A stretch of DNA of 11,040 nt, taken from positions 3,101 through 14,140 of the forward strand of contig VBOC01000114.1 in assembly GCA_005877655.1 (NCBI GenBank). Direction: 5' to 3'. The notes beneath the pieces were generated by a model, which had not been told where the DNA came from, ran no database searches, and worked only from the letters and a program-made list of their open reading frames with translations. Position numbers and translations under genes: made by a program. Shown one piece after another: positions 1 through 6,642 of the stretch; positions within the stretch are counted from its first letter, which is position 1, and each line of letters starts with the position of its first letter. The DNA comes from Ignavibacteria bacterium. Lineage in GTDB: Bacteria > Bacteroidota > Ignavibacteria > UBA10030 > SZUA-254.

Positions 1-1235
1 ATCCGACGGAAGAGCCCGACCCCGCGAACGACGGCTACACCTTTGAAGACTTCATGAACGACGACCTGGACGGCCACAAGGCGGCTCGCGCACCGGTGGC
101 TGACCAGGACCGCGACGAGATCCCGCAGCCCGCGGAAGTGACGCTGACACAGAGGTTGATGGATCAGATCATTCTGCTCGATCTGACGCCCGAAGAAAGA
201 TTGCTTTGTGAAGAAATCATCGGAAACATCGACGAGGACGGATACCTCCGGCGGGACTTGCATCTGATCGTCGAGGATCTCAATCTGGCGCAGAAGCTTT
301 GTATCACCGACGCCCGCGCGGAGGAAATCCTGAAGATGGTCCAGCGCCTCGATCCTCCGGGTATTGCCGCCCGGACTCTTCAGGAATGCCTGATCACCCA
401 GCTTGAAGTCGGTCAGCACCCGGCGAAGCTCAAGGAGACGGCGCTTCGCATCCTGCGCGAGTTCTTTGAAGACTTCACCATGAAGCATTACGAAGAACTC
501 GCCAAGAATCTCAACATCTCCCTTGATGAACTGAAGCTCGTGATCGAGCTGATCCAGAAACTGAACCCCAAGCCGGGGGAGGGCCAGTTCACGGCCCAAC
601 AAAATTATATTGTGCCCGACTTCACGGTCGAGCGCGACGACGGGGACTTTCTCGTCACCCTGAACGAACGCAATGTGCCGCCTCTTCGCATCAACAGGCG
701 TTATAAGGAACTCATGGGCAAGCGGCAGAAAAATGTTCAGTCGAACGGCGTGAAGGAGTTTATCCGCAAGCGGTTCGATGCCGCCAAGTGGTTCATTGCT
801 TCGATCAACCAGCGCCGGGATACGATGATGCGCGTGATGCGGGCCATCATCGAGAAACAGCGCGAATTTTTTGAAACCGGAGAAAACCTGAAACCGATGA
901 TTTACAAAGACATTGCCGAGGTCATCGGAATGGATATTTCGACGATCAGCAGGGTCGTCAACGGAAAGTACGTACAGGCTGAATTCGGCGTTTATGAGCT
1001 CCGGCATTTCTTCAGCGATAAGCTCATGACTCAAACGGGGGAAGAGGTGTCGAATAAGGAAGTAAAACGGACCATCAAAGGCATCATCGAGGGTGAGGAT
1101 CCCAATCGCCCCTTGAGCGACGACCGGATCGCGGAGATTCTGAACGGGGAGGGGCTGAACATCGCGAGACGCACGGTTGCAAAATACCGCGAGGCGATGA
1201 GAATTCCGGTCGCCCGTCTCCGGCGCAAAATTTGA
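1..1235 (+). CDS. rpoN: RNA polymerase sigma-54 factor (RpoN), 5'-truncated
   Basis: Sigma-54 binds core RNA polymerase and recognises -24/-12 promoters that need an AAA+ enhancer-binding activator. The reading frame is open from base 3, so the true start and the glutamine-rich activator-interacting region I lie outside the window. What is visible is an acidic region II-like stretch ([15 protein letters not shown]), then the core-binding domain ([41 protein letters not shown]), then the DNA-binding part with IVPDF, the [20 protein letters not shown] segment and the helix-turn-helix ([22 protein letters not shown], about 906-971). The diagnostic RpoN box [10 protein letters not shown] is at 1164-1193, followed by a basic tail. 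The ATG at 54 is internal and not the start. The TGA stop lies 20 nt before the hslV ATG, which suggests co-transcription with the HslVU protease genes. The family call is near certain; only the N-terminus is missing. Confidence 0.96.
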   Translation, partial: PTEEPDPANDGYTFEDFMNDDLDGHKAARAPVADQDRDEIPQPAEVTLTQRLMDQIILLDLTPEERLLCEEIIGNIDEDGYLRRDLHLIVEDLNLAQKLCITDARAEEILKMVQRLDPPGIAARTLQECLITQLEVGQHPAKLKETALRILREFFEDFTMKHYEELAKNLNISLDELKLVIELIQKLNPKPGEGQFTAQQNYIVPDFTVERDDGDFLVTLNERNVPPLRINRRYKELMGKRQKNVQSNGVKEFIRKRFDAAKWFIASINQRRDTMMRVMRAIIEKQREFFETGENLKPMIYKDIAEVIGMDISTISRVVNGKYVQAEFGVYELRHFFSDKLMTQTGEEVSNKEVKRTIKGIIEGEDPNRPLSDDRIAEILNGEGLNIARRTVAKYREAMRIPVARLRRKI

Positions 1236-1255
1236 TCACATCCTCGCTCCACTCA

Positions 1256-1795
1256 ATGCCGGCAATCTTTCAATCCACCACCGTCATCGGACTCAGCCAC
1301 CGGGGAAAGACCGTTATTGGCGGCGACGGCCAGGTGACCGTCGGGACCGCTATTGTGAAACAAAACGCCCGCAAGATCAGAAAAATCTACAATGGAAGCG
1401 TTCTCGCGGGATTTGCGGGGGCTGCGGCGGATGCTTTTACGCTCTTTGAGCGGTTCGAGGATCAATTGGACAAGTATCACGGCAACCTGCTCCGGGCGGC
1501 GGTCGAACTCGCCAAGAACTGGCGCACGGACAAGTATCTTCGCCAGCTCGAGGCGCTCCTCGCGGTGCTCAATAAAGAACAATCGCTCATTATTTCAGGC
1601 ACGGGCGAAATCGTCGAGCCCGACGACGGGATTGTCGCGATCGGCTCGGGCGGAAATTACGCCCTCGCGGCGGCGAGAATGCTGGTCGGCCATGCCGATC
1701 TCCCCGCGAAGGAGATCGTGAAGGAATCGCTGGCGGCTGCCAGCGAGATCTGTATTTATACCAACAAGAATATCTCGATCGAGGAACTGGAGTAG
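1256..1795 (+). CDS. hslV: ATP-dependent protease peptidase subunit HslV (ClpQ)
   Basis: HslV is the proteasome-beta-like N-terminal threonine protease. It forms a double hexameric chamber capped by the HslU ATPase and degrades unfolded or tagged cytoplasmic proteins. The protein is 179 residues, the usual family length. A seven-residue propeptide (MPAIFQS) precedes the mature N-terminus TTVIG; Thr8 would become the catalytic Thr1 after autoprocessing. In mature numbering Asp17 (GGDGQ) and Lys33 (ARKIRKIY) are present, as are [43 protein letters not shown] and the C-terminal ICIYTN segment. I chose ATG 1256 because it gives a short propeptide. An in-frame TTG at 1232 overlaps the rpoN stop (TTGA) and would add eight residues. 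Neither start has a clear Shine-Dalgarno. hslU follows after 18 nt. Confidence 0.96.
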   Translation: MPAIFQSTTVIGLSHRGKTVIGGDGQVTVGTAIVKQNARKIRKIYNGSVLAGFAGAAADAFTLFERFEDQLDKYHGNLLRAAVELAKNWRTDKYLRQLEALLAVLNKEQSLIISGTGEIVEPDDGIVAIGSGGNYALAAARMLVGHADLPAKEIVKESLAAASEICIYTNKNISIEELE

Positions 1796-1813
1796 CATCG
1801 AGCACAACCGGGT

Positions 1814-2425
1814 ATGAACCGCAAGCCAGCGACCACGACAATCCGAGAGTTGACCCCGCGCGAGATCGTCCGGGAACTCGACCGGTACATCATCGGGCAG
1901 CAATCGGCCAAAAAATCGGTCGCGATCGCCATCAGGAACCGGTGGCGGCGCATGCAGACTCCGGGGCATTTGCGCGAGGAGATCATGCCGAACAACATTA
2001 TCATGATCGGCCCGACCGGGGTGGGGAAGACGGAAATCGCCCGAAGGCTCGCGAAGCTGACGAATGCCCCGTTTCTCAAAGTCGAGGCGTCGAAATTCAC
2101 GGAAGTCGGTTATGTCGGCCGGGACGTCGAATCGATGGTGCGGGATCTGACGGAATACGGCGTGGGCATGCTCAAGGATGAGAGGGCCGCGGAAGTGAAC
2201 GACAAGGCGGCGAGGCTTGCCGAGGAGCGCATTCTCGACATTCTTGTTCCCCCTGTGAAGCGCCGTCAGCCGGTCGTCGAATCTGTGGTTCCGGACGAGG
2301 AGTCTTCCGAAGGTGAGGATAACAAGGCGACGCGGGAGAAGTTTCGCGAAAAGCTTCATGCCGGCGAGCTGGAAAGCCGCCTGGGCAAATCCTTGGGCCC
2401 GTCAATATCGAAGAGATCGGGGTGA
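1814..2425 (+). CDS. hslU: HslU (ClpY) ATPase, N-terminal fragment: Walker A half of a frame-broken gene
   Basis: HslU is the AAA+ unfoldase that feeds substrates to HslV. This 203-residue frame holds the first half: the N-terminal [17 protein letters not shown] signature, Walker A GPTGVGKT at residues 66-73, the pore loop GYVG at 99-102, [15 protein letters not shown], and the start of the I domain ([17 protein letters not shown]). Family-like sequence ends at the Arg codon 2378-2380; the residues after it ([14 protein letters not shown]) do not look like HslU, and the frame stops at 2425. The adjacent -1 frame reads [20 protein letters not shown] and continues into the second half. One extra G in the GGG run at 2383-2385 would give a continuous 452-residue protein, close to the E. 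coli length of 443. Either a real frameshift mutation or a one-base sequencing/assembly error is possible. The start at ATG 1814 matches the family N-terminus; the Shine-Dalgarno is weak. Confidence 0.9.
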   Translation: MNRKPATTTIRELTPREIVRELDRYIIGQQSAKKSVAIAIRNRWRRMQTPGHLREEIMPNNIIMIGPTGVGKTEIARRLAKLTNAPFLKVEASKFTEVGYVGRDVESMVRDLTEYGVGMLKDERAAEVNDKAARLAEERILDILVPPVKRRQPVVESVVPDEESSEGEDNKATREKFREKLHAGELESRLGKSLGPSISKRSG

Positions 2426-3171
2426 ACATCCAGGAGATGTTTGGCAGCATGCTGCCGAAACGCACGAAGAAGCGAAAGATGACGGTGGGGGAAGCAAGGG
2501 CCATTCTCACGCAGGAGGAATCCCAAAAACTCATCGACACCGATTCGATGATCAAGGAGGCGCTCGGCAGGGTCGAGAACGCGGGGATTATCTTCATCGA
2601 TGAGATCGACAAAATCGCCGGTGGGAAGTCGCAGAGCGCCGGGCCCGATGTCTCGCGCGAAGGCGTTCAGCGGGACCTGCTGCCCATTGTCGAGGGCACC
2701 AGCGTGACGACGAAATACGGGGTTGTGAAAACGGATCACATCCTGTTCATCGCCTCTGGAGCTTTCCATGTCTCGAAGCCATCCGACCTGATCCCCGAGC
2801 TGCAGGGCCGGTTCCCGATTCGCGTCGAACTGAACAGTTTGACCGAGGAGGATCTTGTGAAGATTCTGACCTTGCCTCAGAATGCCCTGATCAAACAGTA
2901 TACCGCGCTTCTTCAGACAGAGGGTGTCAAACTGGAATTTTCAAAGGACGGGATCCGGGAGATCGCACGGATTGCGGGCGAAGTGAACGAGCAGGTCGAA
3001 AACATCGGCGCGCGGCGCCTGCACACGATCATGACGACGCTTCTGGAAGAATACCTGTTTGAAACACCCGACAAGTACGTGGGTACGACGGTGATGGTTA
3101 CAAGAGAGATGGTCGGAGAGCGGCTGAGCGGGATTGTCAAGAATAAAGATCTCAGCCGGTACGTGCTTTAG
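2422..3171 (+). CDS. hslU: HslU (ClpY) ATPase, C-terminal fragment: Walker B half of the same gene
   Basis: This frame carries the rest of HslU. The end of the I domain ([20 protein letters not shown]) is followed by Walker [11 protein letters not shown] (about 2587-2616), [20 protein letters not shown] sequence, sensor 1 region [12 protein letters not shown], the [12 protein letters not shown] segment with the arginine-finger region, sensor 2 [10 protein letters not shown], and the C-terminal DLSRYVL tail that in HslU inserts into HslV pockets. Homology extends in frame upstream of the GTG at 2422, back to about 2383 ([13 protein letters not shown]), so GTG 2422 is probably not a natural start. 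It does form a GTGA overlap with the stop of the first fragment, so translational coupling of two half-proteins is formally possible. All catalytic motifs are intact across the two halves, which argues against long-standing decay. The last 20 bp overlap the 3' end of the opposite-strand DUF3467 gene. Confidence 0.9.
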   Translation: MNIQEMFGSMLPKRTKKRKMTVGEARAILTQEESQKLIDTDSMIKEALGRVENAGIIFIDEIDKIAGGKSQSAGPDVSREGVQRDLLPIVEGTSVTTKYGVVKTDHILFIASGAFHVSKPSDLIPELQGRFPIRVELNSLTEEDLVKILTLPQNALIKQYTALLQTEGVKLEFSKDGIREIARIAGEVNEQVENIGARRLHTIMTTLLEEYLFETPDKYVGTTVMVTREMVGERLSGIVKNKDLSRYVL

Positions 3172-3493
3172 CGCTCTCTCCGGTCGTCGGAGGCTGGAAC
3201 CCGAATCCGCCCGGGGCGGAGGGCTCGCCCTGCACCTTGATTTCCCCGAACGTTTTTTCATACTTCTCGATGTTTTCTCTGAGGGCGTTGAGAAGAAGCT
3301 TCGCATGCTGCGGCGTGGTGATGATGCGGGCATGGACCTTTGCCTTCGGCACACCGGGCAAGACGCGCGTAAAATCGACCACGAATTCCGCAGGGGAATG
3401 CGTGATGATGGCAAGATTCGAATAAATTCCTTCGGCTTCCTTCTCGCCCAGTTCGATGTTGATTTGCTGCTGCGGAGGTATTTGATTTACCAT
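3152..3493 (-). CDS. DUF3467 family protein
   Basis: This is a 113-residue protein with no signal peptide or membrane segment. The core (about residues 11-87: [72 protein letters not shown]) has the pattern I associate with DUF3467, a small family widespread in bacteria and of unknown function. The C-terminal 25 residues are Gly/Pro-rich and look disordered. The start at 3493 was chosen because the upstream minus strand has AAGAGGA ending six bases before the ATG, and because the residues further upstream in frame look non-coding. The gene is the last in a minus-strand unit after the TPR gene, with a 40-nt gap. Its stop lies inside the hslU coding end, so the two genes converge with a 20-bp overlap. 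I do not assign a function. Confidence 0.85.
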   Translation of the reverse strand: MVNQIPPQQQINIELGEKEAEGIYSNLAIITHSPAEFVVDFTRVLPGVPKAKVHARIITTPQHAKLLLNALRENIEKYEKTFGEIKVQGEPSAPGGFGFQPPTTGESAKARTG

Positions 3494-3499
3494 GGTCGA

Positions 3500-3505
3500 T
3501 CCTCT
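3500..3505 (-). promoter_or_regulatory. Shine-Dalgarno for the DUF3467 gene
   Basis: The minus strand reads AAGAGGA followed by six bases and the ATG at 3491-3493. It is the strongest ribosome binding site in the window and decides the short start over longer in-frame extensions. Confidence 0.7.
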
Positions 3506-3533
3506 TAAGATTCCGAGAAAGCCCTGTGGACCT

Positions 3534-3755
3534 CTACTTTTTCCGGAGAGCGTCTGCTTCTTTAATTTTTGCCTCGGCCTGCTTGTACATTCCCGCGTTC
3601 GCGTAGGCGGTTGCGAGTGCCTCAAGAAACTCGGTCTGATTGGGTTTCAGTGAATTGAGCTTCTCGAGGAGGACGACTGCGCGCTTGAATTTTTCGACGT
3701 ACGACTTGTCGAGCTTCCCCTTGGCTCCGGCCTTCGCCTCGGCTTCTTCCTTCAT
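3534..3755 (-). CDS. TPR protein, C-terminal fragment
   Basis: This is a 73-residue frame whose ATG overlaps the stop of the preceding TPR gene (ATGA at 3752-3755). It starts with an Ala/Lys/Glu-rich linker (KEEAEAKAGAKGK) and ends with one clear tetratricopeptide unit (LKPNQTEFLEALATAYANAG followed by MYKQAEAKIKEADALRKK). The preceding protein stops in the middle of a TPR helix pair (LLLLDQQNYEE), so the simplest reading is that this is the C-terminus of the same protein, separated by loss of one A (GAGGAATGAAG in place of GAGGAAATGAAG). The joined protein would have 360 residues. The alternative is a genuine small, translationally coupled TPR protein. It has no visible Shine-Dalgarno of its own. 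Confidence 0.7.
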   Translation of the reverse strand: MKEEAEAKAGAKGKLDKSYVEKFKRAVVLLEKLNSLKPNQTEFLEALATAYANAGMYKQAEAKIKEADALRKK

Positions 3756-4615
3756 TCCTCGTAGTTCTGCTGATCGAGCAACAGCAGGCCCAGGTCGTTT
3801 TGATAGACCTTGTTCTTCGGGTCTTTCTCCACCGCCTCCTTGATCAACGGGAGAGCATCCTTCGTGCGTCCGGCTTCGATATAGACATTGATCAGCGTCC
3901 CCAGCATTTCCTCATCGCCGGGGTTCGCCGCTCGCGCCGCAGCCATGGCGGCGATGGCCTGGTTGAAGTTTTCCGCCGCTTCAGTCGTCTTGTCCGCTTT
4001 TTTTGCATTTTCGGCTTTCTGGATGTAGGCGTTGATCAGCATCATCGAGAGCTCGGGCGATTTCCTGATCTCAAGCGCCTTCTTCAGATAACCGATCTCC
4101 TCGTCGTAATTGCCCGAAAGGTGATCGTCCACCGCCAGATTTTGATAGGTGATCGCGCTGTCGGGGTTGATCACAATCGCCAGCCTATAGGTGTCGATCG
4201 CCATTTTGCGGTACGCGGCCGCACTGTCCTTCTTGGAAGGATCCTTCTCCAGTGCCACGCTCCTGTTATGATGGCCGACTCCCTTGTTGAGCATCTGCGC
4301 CCAGGCGAACTTCTTGTCTTCGATTATCCGCGGTTCAAACTCTTTGCCGGCGGCGAGCGACTGTTTGTAAGCCTCGACCATTCCCGCGTAGTTCCCGCGC
4401 TCCAGCCGCACTCTGCCGAGATAGTACCACGCCTCGGCGTTCGCGGGGTTCTTTTCGGCTTCCTTCGCGAAAGAGGAGTCGGCCTTCTCGAGATTGTGTT
4501 GACTGTACGCCAGTTTCGCGGTCGTCATTTCCGACGAGCCGCATTGGAAGCCGGTTACAATCAGCCAGACTGCCAGTACCCCGATTGAGACTAGAATCAG
4601 CGCAGGGCGGATCAT
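3752..4615 (-). CDS. Membrane-anchored TPR-repeat protein, N-terminal and main part
   Basis: This is a 287-residue protein with an N-terminal hydrophobic segment (about residues 4-23) followed by Cys25, then tetratricopeptide repeats. Clear repeat units lie at about residues 27-56, 59-92, 153-186, 233-267 and a cut-off one at 268-287; AEAWYYLGRVRLERGNY and LGTLINVYIEAGRTKDALP are typical TPR helix A/B sequences. TPRs are protein-protein interaction scaffolds, so the partner cannot be read from the sequence. Cys25 suggests a lipoprotein, but the residues before it (TGFQ) do not match the usual lipobox, so an uncleaved anchor with a periplasmic TPR domain is equally likely. The ATG at 4615 has GGAG five bases upstream. 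The gene has its own promoter (4663-4691) and probably forms an operon with the downstream fragment and the DUF3467 gene. The abrupt end mid-repeat suggests a frame break at 3752-3755. Confidence 0.85.
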   Translation of the reverse strand: MIRPALILVSIGVLAVWLIVTGFQCGSSEMTTAKLAYSQHNLEKADSSFAKEAEKNPANAEAWYYLGRVRLERGNYAGMVEAYKQSLAAGKEFEPRIIEDKKFAWAQMLNKGVGHHNRSVALEKDPSKKDSAAAYRKMAIDTYRLAIVINPDSAITYQNLAVDDHLSGNYDEEIGYLKKALEIRKSPELSMMLINAYIQKAENAKKADKTTEAAENFNQAIAAMAAARAANPGDEEMLGTLINVYIEAGRTKDALPLIKEAVEKDPKNKVYQNDLGLLLLDQQNYEE

Positions 4616-4620
4616 GGTGA

Positions 4621-4624
4621 CTCC
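4621..4624 (-). promoter_or_regulatory. Shine-Dalgarno for the TPR gene
   Basis: The minus strand reads GGAG, then five bases (TCACC), then the ATG at 4613-4615. This supports the chosen start of the TPR protein. Confidence 0.6.
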
Positions 4625-4662
4625 ATTGAAATGAGAGCGGAAAGTGAGTTTGGATTGAGCTG

Positions 4663-4691
4663 AATATACATATCCATGCCCAAAGAATCAA
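4663..4691 (-). promoter_or_regulatory. Predicted housekeeping promoter of the TPR/DUF3467 unit
   Basis: On the minus strand, TTGATT (4686-4691) is followed by exactly 17 bases and TATATT (4663-4668). This is a good -35/-10 pair in sigma-70 terms. The predicted transcript would start near 4656 and leave a leader of about 40 nt before the TPR start. The -35 box faces that of the divergent promoter at 4716-4744. Confidence 0.6.
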
Positions 4692-4694
4692 GGA

Positions 4695-4713
4695 TCGATA
4701 CTGTTTCTATCGA
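4695..4713. promoter_or_regulatory. Inverted repeat TCGATA-N7-TATCGA between divergent promoters, candidate operator
   Basis: TCGATA at 4695-4700 and its exact reverse complement TATCGA at 4708-4713 are separated by seven bases. The repeat sits in the only gap between the two back-to-back -35 boxes, three bases from one and two from the other. This symmetric placement is what one expects of a dimeric transcription factor site acting on both promoters. The arms are only 6 bp, so chance is not excluded, and no regulator gene lies in the window. Confidence 0.4.
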
Positions 4714-4715
4714 CT

Positions 4716-4744
4716 TTGACTTTCAGCGTCGAATTTGGTATATA
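4716..4744 (+). promoter_or_regulatory. Predicted housekeeping promoter of the HIT-icd unit
   Basis: TTGACT (4716-4721) is followed by exactly 17 bases and TATATA (4739-4744). The predicted start is near 4751, giving a leader of about 30 nt before the HIT-protein ATG at 4782. It shares the octamer TTGACTTT with the exoprotein promoter at 10375-10403. Confidence 0.65.
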
Positions 4745-4781
4745 CAAATGTTTTCGGGGGGTTTGTGCACGGTAGACTGCC

Positions 4782-5219
4782 ATGATCCAGTGCAAGTTCT
4801 GCAAAATAATCAGGGGTGAGTCCGATGCGGAGGTCCTCTTTAAGAATCAAAGCGCGATCGCCATCCTCGATATCAATCCGATTCACTACGGCCACGTCCT
4901 GGTGATGCCGCAGCGGCATCGCGCGACGTTAGTCGAAGTGCCTGATGAAGAGCTCCTGGACCTGATTAAAGCGACAAAGGTTGTCTCCCGCGCGATCGTC
5001 AAGTCGCTCAACCCGCCCGGCTATAACGTCTTCTCCAACAACGGCAAGGCGGCGGGCCAATCCGTCTTTCATTTTCACTTCCATATCACACCCCGGTATG
5101 ACGACGATAACATCCGGTTCGTCCTCAAGCTCAAGAAGTACGGCGGGGACGACATGGCCGTGTACGCCAAACGTATCAGGGAGCAGATTCAGTCATCCCC
5201 GGTCCACGAGCTTTCATAG
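4782..5219 (+). CDS. HIT family protein (histidine triad nucleotide hydrolase/transferase)
   Basis: This is a 145-residue cytoplasmic protein. HIT proteins act on nucleoside phosphoramidates, dinucleoside polyphosphates or AMP adducts through a covalent nucleotidyl-histidine. The triad HFHFHI is at residues 97-102, with His99 as the expected nucleophile. The N-terminus has the CxxC pair of many bacterial members (Cys4, Cys7 in QCKFCKIIRGE), which with His46 (PQRHR) probably binds structural zinc. Also typical are AILDINPIHYGHVLVMP and NVFSNNGKAAGQSVFHFHFH. The exact substrate cannot be told from sequence. The ATG at 4782 gives the standard family N-terminus. The TAG stop lies 12 nt before icd and forms part of the icd ribosome binding site (TAGGA), so the two are likely co-transcribed and perhaps coupled. 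Confidence 0.93.
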   Translation: MIQCKFCKIIRGESDAEVLFKNQSAIAILDINPIHYGHVLVMPQRHRATLVEVPDEELLDLIKATKVVSRAIVKSLNPPGYNVFSNNGKAAGQSVFHFHFHITPRYDDDNIRFVLKLKKYGGDDMAVYAKRIREQIQSSPVHELS

Positions 5220-5221
5220 GA
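5218..5221 (+). promoter_or_regulatory. Shine-Dalgarno for icd, overlapping the HIT-gene stop
   Basis: AGGA at 5218-5221 overlaps the TAG stop of the HIT gene and ends 10 nt before ATG 5232. It would lie almost against the alternative TTG at 5223, so it decides the icd start. Confidence 0.55.
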
Positions 5222-5231
5222 ATTGTCGCCA

Positions 5232-6584
5232 ATGACGCTTAACCCTCCTGCCGAAGGAGAGAGGATCTCTCTCCGGGACGGCCGCCTCGTTGTACCCGAT
5301 CACCCCGTCATTCCCTTCATCGAAGGGGATGGAATAGGACCCGATATCTGGCGCGCCTCGCGCCGGGTCTTCGACGCCGCGATCGAAAAGGCATTCCGGG
5401 GTAAAAAATCGATCCGCTGGATGGAAGTGTACGCGGGAGAGAAAGCCTTCAATCTCTTCAAGACGTGGCTTCCGGACGACACGGTGAAAGCCTTCCAGCA
5501 CTACCTGGTGGGGATCAAGGGCCCCCTGACAACGCCCGTCGGAGGCGGGATCCGGTCTCTCAATGTAGCGCTGCGTCAACTTCTGGATCTCTATGTTTGC
5601 CTGCGCCCGGTTCGATACCTCGAGGGGGTGCCTTCTCCGGTGAAGCGGCCGGAGGCGATCGACATGGTGATTTTCCGCGAGAATACCGAAGATATCTATG
5701 CCGGGATCGAGTTCGCGCCGGCCTCTCCGGATGCACACAAGATCCTGGAATTCTTATCAAAAGAATTTCCTGAAAGTTTCAAAAAAATCCGGTTCGGGAC
5801 CTCCAAGTCGATCGAAGACTGGATGAAGACCGCTCGAACCGCCGCGGGTCCCGATCATCAGGTACAGGTCGGTGTCGGCTTTAAACCGGTTTCGTTCCAT
5901 GGATCCTCACGGTTGATTCGCGCCGCCATCAGTCACGCGCTTGAAAACAAGCGCCGCTCCGTGACGCTCGTCCACAAGGGAAACATCATGAAATTCACCG
6001 AGGGGGCGTTCCGGGATTGGGGCTACCAGATTGCCGAACAGGAGTTCGGCCCGAAAGTCTATACGGGGGCGCAGTGGGACCGGACGAGGAAGGAAAAAGG
6101 GGAGGAGGCGGCCCACGCAGAACAAAAAGCCGCTTTGGCCTCGGGCAAGCTTTTGATTAAGGACGCGATCGCAGATATCACGCTGCAGCAGGTCCTGACC
6201 CGGCCGGATGAGTTCGATGTTATCGCGACCCTGAACCTCAACGGAGACTACCTGAGCGACGCCCTGGCGGCGCAGGTTGGCGGCATCGGCATCGCGCCCG
6301 GGGGGAATATCAATTTCGTGACCGGACATGCGGTGTTCGAGGCGACTCACGGCACGGCGCCGAAATATGCGAACCTCGACAAGGTGAATCCGGGGTCCGT
6401 GATCCTGAGCGGAGAGATGATGTTACGGTATCTTGGCTGGGGAGAGGCCGCAGACCTGGTCGTCCGCGGTCTTGAACGGACGATTCGGTCGAAAGTTGTT
6501 ACGTACGACTTTGCCCGGCTCATTACCGGCGCGCGGGAGGTACGATGTTCCGAGTTTGGGGAAGCAGTCGTCGCCAACATGTGA
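5232..6584 (+). CDS. icd: NADP-dependent isocitrate dehydrogenase
   Basis: The enzyme converts isocitrate + NADP+ to 2-oxoglutarate + CO2 + NADPH in the TCA cycle. The 450-residue protein closely resembles E. coli Icd (416 aa). The substrate loop [20 protein letters not shown] has Ser109 (E. coli Ser113). Arg115, Arg125, Arg149 and Tyr156 match the E. coli isocitrate-binding Arg119, Arg129, Arg153 and Tyr160. [29 protein letters not shown] and [17 protein letters not shown] are conserved. NADP preference is supported by HGTAPKY (codons 6348-6368) and VTYDFARL, keeping the Lys-Tyr and Tyr...Arg pairs that contact the 2'-phosphate. It is longer than E. coli Icd because of two insertions, around residues 188-212 and 275-300 by eye, as in other long homodimeric Icds. 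ATG 5232 is preferred over an in-frame TTG at 5223 because AGGA (5218-5221) is correctly spaced for it. No aceK is in the window, so control through Ser109 cannot be inferred. Confidence 0.96.
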   Translation: MTLNPPAEGERISLRDGRLVVPDHPVIPFIEGDGIGPDIWRASRRVFDAAIEKAFRGKKSIRWMEVYAGEKAFNLFKTWLPDDTVKAFQHYLVGIKGPLTTPVGGGIRSLNVALRQLLDLYVCLRPVRYLEGVPSPVKRPEAIDMVIFRENTEDIYAGIEFAPASPDAHKILEFLSKEFPESFKKIRFGTSKSIEDWMKTARTAAGPDHQVQVGVGFKPVSFHGSSRLIRAAISHALENKRRSVTLVHKGNIMKFTEGAFRDWGYQIAEQEFGPKVYTGAQWDRTRKEKGEEAAHAEQKAALASGKLLIKDAIADITLQQVLTRPDEFDVIATLNLNGDYLSDALAAQVGGIGIAPGGNINFVTGHAVFEATHGTAPKYANLDKVNPGSVILSGEMMLRYLGWGEAADLVVRGLERTIRSKVVTYDFARLITGAREVRCSEFGEAVVANM

Positions 6585-6642
6585 GGCGGGCTCGGGGTCT
6601 CGGGCGGCCGGCCTGCGCTCCCGCCCATGCGGCGGTAAATCC
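6585..6642. other. GC-rich inverted repeats in the gap between converging genes
   Basis: The 58-nt gap between icd and the exoprotein gene can form competing hairpins: GGCGGG (6585-6590) with CCCGCC (6620-6625), or GGGCGG (6602-6607) with CCGCCC (6621-6626). There is a GGCCGGCC palindrome between them. No T-run follows on either strand, so these are not classical intrinsic terminators. They may still slow converging polymerases or protect 3' ends. The gap holds no gene. Confidence 0.3.

Noticed and set aside
1595..2359. Long minus-strand open frame (254 aa) opposite hslV and hslU.
   Set aside because: It mirrors two well-supported genes in GC-rich DNA, is rich in Arg/His/Pro, shows no domain, and has no promoter or ribosome binding site.
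2395..2401. G GGC CCG fits the X XXY YYZ form of a -1 slippery heptamer in the hslU frame and would join the two halves.
   Set aside because: YYY = CCC is not among the efficient slippery sequences, no downstream pseudoknot is apparent, HslU is not known to use frameshifting, and the upstream residues (LGKS) already depart from the family. A lost G at 2383-2385 explains the data better.
3494..3533. Imperfect stem (minus strand CCGGAAAAAG ... CTTTCTCGG) near the gap between the TPR fragment and the DUF3467 gene, examined as a terminator.
   Set aside because: The stem has mismatches and no T-run, and a Shine-Dalgarno for the next gene follows at once, so read-through is more likely.
3800..4588. 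Plus-strand open frame (262 aa) opposite the TPR gene.
   Set aside because: It is an antisense shadow of the TPR codons; the composition is Arg/Val/His-rich with no recognisable motif, and the TPR frame has promoter, Shine-Dalgarno and repeat support.
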